DNA of 64,000 nucleotides from positions 165,361,034 through 165,425,033 of the forward strand of contig JALIGW010000002.1 in NCBI GenBank assembly GCA_023053685.1, read 5' to 3'. This document shows positions 59,116 to 64,000 of the stretch, piece by piece; positions within the stretch are counted from its first letter, which is position 1, and the number at the start of each line of letters is the position of its first letter. A program made the translations under genes and the position numbers. The notes below the pieces were generated by a model that did no database searches, was not told the DNA's origin, and was given only the letters and a program-made list of their open reading frames with translations. The stretch is from Diadophis punctatus similis (taxonomy: Eukaryota > Chordata > Lepidosauria > Squamata > Dipsadidae).

Positions 59116-59601
59116 TCACTCACGCCGCTCAGAGGGAGGTTGCCGAGTACGACGCTGTCGGAGCTGCGCTGCGCTCTGAATCAGGGCCATTGACGGCCCC
59201 AGGGACGGAGTGGGCCACCGGCGGTTCCCGGCTGGGCTGCTCCTTCGCTCGCTGTTTCCCTGCCCAGAACCCGAAGCGGCACTGAATGCAGCCCCGGCAG
59301 CCAGCAGCTCCCCCGTGGCCGGGGCCGCCTTCTCTGAAGGGTTGGCTGAGGGCTGACAGCCCAACCCTTTCCTCCGCCCAGCCGGGGTGGAGTCCGCCGT
59401 GCACGCATTGTTTGAAAGTTGGCAGCCGCCTGCCTGCCGCCTGGCATGAACGTAAGGCGGGACCGCTGCGCTGAAGCGAAGGAGCAAAAGCATAGGCGAT
59501 TGTGTCGTCACAATACGCGCGAGGGGAGGCAGGCAGGCTGCGGGAACGGTCGACTTGGTTGGAGGGGGCAACCTCCGGTACCTTAGAAAGCTAATCTCCA
59601 T

Positions 59602-60000
59602 GGGTGAGGGAGGAATGGTTGCCCTTGGGGGTCAGATACATTCGGCTGAAAATCAAAGCATCCTTCACAGTCCCTGGCTGTATTTGGGGAGGGGGCCAAT
59701 TCTGCGACCGAAGAAGTGTGTTCTCTACCCCTCGGTGATCATTTGCAGGTATCTCGGCTGAGGGAAGCCTGTAGAATTGCTGCGCCCAGAACCATGTTAA
59801 GACGAATGGCGAATGGCCATTCCTTCAGTCCATCCTCGCCGTGAGGGGCTTCTCTGTCTTACAGTTCAGTGAAAGCCTGACCAGTTCAGTTGATTTCAGC
59901 TACTCGCTGTCATGCAGACCCTGCTCCTTAAAACACAACAGATCTCCGTCCATCCGTCCCTCCCTCTCTCTGTGACCCACCACGTTACAAGAAAGATGTT
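59602..60000. other. Upstream flank of NEURL1B, unassigned
   Basis: Moderately GC-rich sequence beyond the CpG island, no repeat or gene recognised; a pyrimidine-rich stretch lies near 59,945-59,970. Confidence 0.5.
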
Positions 60001-60002
60001 GG

Positions 60003-60440
60003 GACATTGGAAAAAGTGCAGAGAAGAGCAACTAAGCTGATTAAAGATCTGGGGACTAAAACATATAAAGAAGGGTTGCAGGAACTGGGTATGGCCAGTC
60101 TACAGAAAAGGACTAAGGGTGACATGATAGGAGTATTCCAGTATGTGAGGGGCTGCCACAAAGAAGAGTGGGTCAACTTATTTTCCAAAGCACCAGAAGG
60201 CAAGACAAGAAACAGTGGATGGATACTAATCAAGGAGAGAAGAAACCTGGAATTAAGGAGAGGATTCCTAACAGAAAAATTAACCAGTGGAACAGCTTGC
60301 CTTCAGAAGTTGTGGGTGCTTTTTAAGAAGAGAGTGACCAGCCAAAAATTGTATAGGATTGCCTGCTTGAACGGGTTGGACTAGAAGACCTCCAAGGCCC
60401 ATTCCAGCTCTATTTTGATTGATTGATTGATTGATAGCAG
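60003..60440 (+). mobile_element. CR1 LINE 3' end with (GATT)n tail
   Basis: 'LEKVQRRATKLIKDLGTKTY', 'KGDMIGVFQYVRGC' and 'FSKAPEGKTRNSGW' are the CR1 ORF2 C-terminus. The frame then shifts near 60,290, and the 3' end 'gacctccaaggcccattcca' precedes five GATT units (60,416-60,435). Inactive. Confidence 0.85.
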
Positions 60441-60855
60441 GTGGTACTTACAGTTGAACTGCATAGAGGAGGCAAGTCAAACAGCAGTTAGAAAAGGTCA
60501 CGTATCACAAAAGAAATAAAGCAGTTTGAGAATGCCAAATTTCTTATACCCTGCCATTGTAGCTAGGGTGAGCAAAATCACTAAAAGAACATAAGAGGTG
60601 AAACACTCTGTAACACTATAATTTTACATACAGATGTCAATACAAATGCCAAAAATTTGTAAACTGCCCATTGATTTTGCATAGTAAAAGTGCACATATT
60701 TCTTCGTGGTGATTGCATGTCTCAATAACAGTGAGATTCTTAAAAAATTCACCTTGCCTTATGAGCTATCAACAGGTACTGAGGTCAGCCAAAATTTCCA
60801 AGACAGTAACTTAGTACCAAAATTAATTATATTCTTTTAAGTCTGCATTATATGG

Positions 60856-60883
60856 AATATATATATATATATATATATATATA
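60856..60883. repeat. (AT)n microsatellite
   Basis: About fourteen AT units. Confidence 0.9.
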
Positions 60884-61082
60884 AGTTAAATCTTCCTTGA
60901 GAACTATCGTTAGGTTTCCCATATTCAACATTTTATATTTCTTTTCCATCCATGACTATTAAAAATGGAGTCAATTCTAAAATAATCAGCATGCCAATTA
61001 TTCTGAAATGGCTTTTATTGAAAACATAGGATATAAAACTTTATAAATTATGCAGGGATAGAAAATGTTTGGGAAAACCAGT

Positions 61083-61310
61083 TTTATGGTTAAGGCACCA
61101 GGTTAGAAACTCAGAAATGGTGCGTTCCAGTCCTACTTTAGGCCCAAAATCAGCTGGGTGACTGTAAGCCAGTTACTCTCACTCAGCTCTAGGAAGGAGG
61201 CAAATAGCTTCTGAAAAATGTTGCCATGAAAACTGCAGGGACAAGGATTTGTCCGGGTAGTTGCCAGGAATCAAGAGTGACTTGGCAGAAAAAGAAAAAA
61301 AGGGGAGTGG
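61083..61310 (+). mobile_element. tRNA-derived SINE
   Basis: 'ttatggttaaggcaccaggt' is the tRNA-like head, then 'cagctgggtgactgtaagcc' and 'gttgccaggaatcaagagtg' with an A-rich end. Same family as the antisense copies at 61,490 and 52,905. Confidence 0.75.
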
Positions 61311-61489
61311 CAATACAAAGGATGAATATTGTTCCACAACAATTTAATAAAACCAAATGCTTTTAACTGAATAGTTACAGAAAAGCAAACTTATCAGCTG
61401 TGATAAAGTTAAAATTATCACTGGAAAGGTACTGTGTTACGTCAAATGGCCGTATCTAAGTATATGTGGGAGGGAGATTGTTTTTTATA

Positions 61490-61715
61490 CATTTAAGTCA
61501 GTCTTGATTCCTGGTGTCTTGTCCATGTGTTTTGCTTGGCTAAGTTTTTGAGAAATGGTTTGCCTTTGCCTCCTTTCTTGGGCTGAGAAAGAGTGACCAG
61601 TCAAGATATGCAGCTAGTTTCATGCTTAAGGCAGGGCTAGAACTCAGTCTCCCAGTTTCTAGCCTGCTGCCTTAAGCTTTTTCCTTTAACTACTATACCA
61701 AACTGGATCTCTTAA
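61490..61715 (-). mobile_element. tRNA-derived SINE, antisense
   Basis: 'aactactataccaaactgga' at the right is the reverse of the tRNA-like head; 'cttgattcctggtgtcttgt' at the left is the reverse of the 3' part. Together with the copy at 61,083 it forms an inverted SINE pair about 180 bases apart. Confidence 0.75.
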
Positions 61716-62099
61716 TAGGTTTAGTCAGATAATTTTACATGTATCACATGATACAGTAGTTATATTTTAGTTTTCTGTGCAAGGTGACCTTATGCATTGT
61801 TTTTTAATTAGAAGTTAAACGCCACTTTCTATTAAGTGTACAACCCTGTCCTATGGACGTTAAATTCAGAAAAATAATCCTATCCCATTCAACTAGGTTT
61901 GTTCCATTTTTGTGTGAATAGGCCTCCAGCCTTATAGAGTAGTAATATGCTCTTTATTTGAATATAAGGTTTGTTATTCAATCGAGGAGGTCATAAGAAT
62001 GAATTTTAATAATAAGTTACTGGGAATATGCATGATAAAATGCAGCACATAATTGTATGACTGTCAACTTGTTGCTTGTATCCTTACCATTTATATTGA

Positions 62100-62276
62100 T
62101 TGTTCCTAGTATGATTTGATTGCTTATTTGTACCCTATGACTATCATTAAGTGTTGTACCTTATGATTCTTGACAAATGTATCTTTTCTTTTTATGTACA
62201 CTGAGAGCATATGCACCAAAGACAAATTCCTTTTGTGTCCAATCACGCTTGGCCAATAAAGAATTCTAATTCTAAT
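62100..62276 (+). mobile_element. CR1-like LINE 3' end, short TTCTAA tail
   Basis: 'gaccaaagacaaattcctttt'-type text, 'cacgcttggccaataaagaa' and a short TTCTAA repeat. Reverse complement of the LINE at 9,450-9,560. 5' truncated. Confidence 0.75.
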
Positions 62277-62313
62277 AACAAGGCTGCATTCATTTTGCCC
62301 TGGTCTTCTGTAG

Positions 62314-62631
62314 CAGCGGCCCTCAATCTTTTTGGCACTAGGGACCGGTTTCATAGAAGACAATTATTCCACGGAATGGGGCAGCAGGAGGAGGAGCACA
62401 CAACCTAGATCCTTCGAAGGCACAGTTTACGGTAGGGTTTGCGCTTCTATGAGAACCTAATTCCTGATGATCTGAGGTGGAGCTGAGAGGGTAATGCTAG
62501 TGCTGTGGAGCAGCTGCAAGTACAGATGGAGCTTTGCTCACTCACTCAACCGCTCACCTCCATCTTTGCGGCCCAATTCCTAATAGGTCACAGACCATAC
62601 TGATCCATGGCCCAGGGGTTGGGGACCCCTG
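62314..62631. mobile_element. hAT element of the GGACCCCTG family
   Basis: Starts CAGCGGCCCTCAATC, ends GGGTTGGGGACCCCTG, flanked by TTCTGTAG (62,306-62,313) and TTCTATAG (62,632-62,639), one change. Contains 'agggaccggtttcat' and 'tccatggcccagg'. Confidence 0.85.
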
Positions 62632-62639
62632 TTCTATAG

Positions 62640-63843
62640 CTGGTCCCAAGTTGGTACCTTCCAAATGTATTGGCACAGCAATTCCTAGACTGGGAAACTC
62701 TACTCTAGTGTTTCTCACTAGAATTACTGAGAATTTGAGTGGCTTCAAACATTAATTTAATATGACTGAGTTCTTTAGGTTGTATCAACCAGTAAGCAAG
62801 AATTATTAAATATTAGATAATATGCCAAATAAAAAACATCAGAGTCCCAATCATAGAGTTCTTGAGGGTGTGATTTGATACCATACAGCATGACACAGAA
62901 TTACATATATACTATGTTATCTAACAATTTAATATTTAATCTCACTAATCCAGGCCTTAGCTTGTAAAAACAATTACCTCAGTGCATGGAAAAATTGCCA
63001 GATCAAAAGCATCTCATTAGCAACAACTGTCAGTACTGTGCTGTGTAATATATATGACTATATTTTGGTTGGTGTGGTGTGGTGTTTTTTTTTTTTTTTG
63101 CCTGATACTAGTTGAAATCAACTCAGTTATTTTTTTCCAAAATTAGAAAAGTCGGTGTTACAGTTTTATAAGTTGACCGTTTTTCCTAGGACATTTTGAT
63201 GGTGGTGGGAGGAGGCAGAATATAAGTACAATAGGAGTGAATATTTCTCACATCCTGGCTTTACATGGACATGATCATCTGGTCTTCTTGACAAAAATAC
63301 CAAGGTGCTTTACCATTGTCTCTTCAAGATTGTTTTTTTCAATTTTGCCCTCCTGCCTACAGCCCTGGGATTTCCTGGTAGTATTCTCCTAAGTACCAGC
63401 CAGGTGCAATCTTACTATTTTTTCTTTCAACATCAGCCAAAATTGGCTAGGTGCTGCCACCTGTGTTGTAGAATCTGAATTAATACAATGAAACTTGCCC
63501 AAAGCAGTTTATACGGCAACCAAATAAATCTCCTGGAAAGAAAAAGGATAGGGAAAAGGGAAGTGGAGAGTGGGGATAGGAAAATATTCTTCATTAAAAA
63601 CATAGAGAAGGGTCATTGCAGAAGAGAAAATCCCCTATAGCTATGACACACTTTGAAAGAAGTAGATGAGAGATACATTATGAGGCTTAATAAACACTTT
63701 ATGTACTAAAAACAGTTTGCCGTTGTTTTCCAAAGGAAAAAATAAACCACATAGTTTCTTTTTATACAAGCTCCATTGTTTTTTAAAAAAATGAAGCCTG
63801 GAAGAATATGCTCCACATTTTATATTTCTACTTTGTAATTTTC
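62640..63843. other. Upstream flank, unassigned
   Basis: AT-rich sequence with a poly(T) run at 63,086-63,100. No gene or repeat family recognised. Confidence 0.5.
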
Positions 63844-63851
63844 ATCTACAC

Positions 63852-63935
63852 CAGGGGTGTCAAACTCATGTCATCGTCATGTGATGTATCACAACTCCCC
63901 TCCCCCTTTGCTAAACTGGCCCGTTGACACCCATG
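63852..63935. mobile_element. hAT MITE, GTGTCAAACT family, 84 bases
   Basis: Starts CAGGGGTGTCAAACTC, ends CCCGTTGACACCCATG, flanked by ATCTACAC (63,844-63,851) and ATCTAGAC (63,936-63,943), one change. Little more than the two ends. Confidence 0.8.
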
Positions 63936-63943
63936 ATCTAGAC

Positions 63944-64000
63944 CAGTGATGGCGAACCTATGGCACGCGTGCCACAGGTGGCAAGCGGAGCCATATCTGC
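63944..64000. mobile_element. hAT MITE, GTGATGGCGAACC family, cut by window edge
   Basis: Starts CAGTGATGGCGAACC and continues 'tatggcacgcgtgccacagg' as in the copy at 32,493. Its left flank is ATCTAGAC, the same octamer that is the right flank of the preceding MITE. Confidence 0.88.

Larger units (their letters stand above)
58640..59600. promoter_or_regulatory. NEURL1B: CpG-rich promoter region of NEURL1B
   Basis: GC-rich, with many CG dinucleotides compared with the AT-rich surroundings, centred on exon 1. No TATA box was seen at a fitting distance on the minus strand, as usual for CpG-island promoters. A TGACG half-site lies on the minus strand at 59,506-59,510. The transcription start is not determinable by eye, so the 5' UTR is taken only as extending to the right of 59,101. 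Confidence 0.7.

Noticed and set aside
59116..59601. 161-codon minus-strand frame and overlapping frames in the promoter region
   Set aside because: They fall in CpG-rich 5' flank or UTR, have no domain, and do not join the NEURL1B frame.

Overview
This is vertebrate nuclear DNA, almost certainly from a squamate reptile and most likely a snake. The evidence is the repeat set: Sauria-type SINEs with the TTGGGGGCAATATG tail, BovB and CR1 LINEs with short-repeat tails, L2-type LINE debris, many short non-autonomous hAT elements, and a piece of a SPIN hAT transposon. There are no operons and no prokaryotic features.

The only host gene I can support is NEURL1B (neuralized E3 ubiquitin ligase 1B), on the minus strand. 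Its 5' end lies in a CpG-rich island at about 58,640-59,600. Exon 1 has 31 coding bases (59,071-59,101, starting MGNTAHKS). Intron 1 is 44.8 kb (14,225-59,070). Exon 2 (13,664-14,224) carries the first neuralized repeat (NHR1). Intron 2 is 9.4 kb (4,230-13,663). Exon 3 (3,522-4,229) carries NHR2. All visible junctions are phase 1 with GT/AG ends. Together the exons give 433 codons plus one base. The C-terminal linker and RING exons must lie left of base 1, beyond this window. NEURL1B ubiquitinates Notch ligands of the Delta/Jagged type.

The rest is introns and upstream flank filled with transposable elements. Left edge: an L1-like ORF1 running off the window and ending directly in a 3' UTR and poly(A) with no ORF2 (1-1,788). 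Intron 2: tRNA-SINEs, L2 remnants, a CR1-like LINE with an L1-like 3' end inserted in it, BovB, and several hAT MITEs. Intron 1: a 1.44-kb GC-rich foldback element with hAT-like ends (22,477-23,914), a hAT element interrupted by an L1 3' end (27,216-27,992), a SPIN fragment, a hAT MITE inside a Tc1/mariner-type MITE (31,368-31,896), a solo LTR (46,743-47,103), a CR1 copy with a 5'-terminal hairpin inside another hAT element (55,319-56,008), a U2 snRNA pseudogene, and long microsatellites. Right flank (upstream of the gene): CR1 and SINE copies, two more hAT copies, and two hAT MITEs flanking one shared octamer at the right edge.

The strongest unexplained patterns are the foldback element, the ORF1-only L1, and the near-uniform NNCTAGNN or NNNTANNN target duplications of the hAT elements. 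Stretches not listed looked like unique or unrecognised AT-rich intron sequence.
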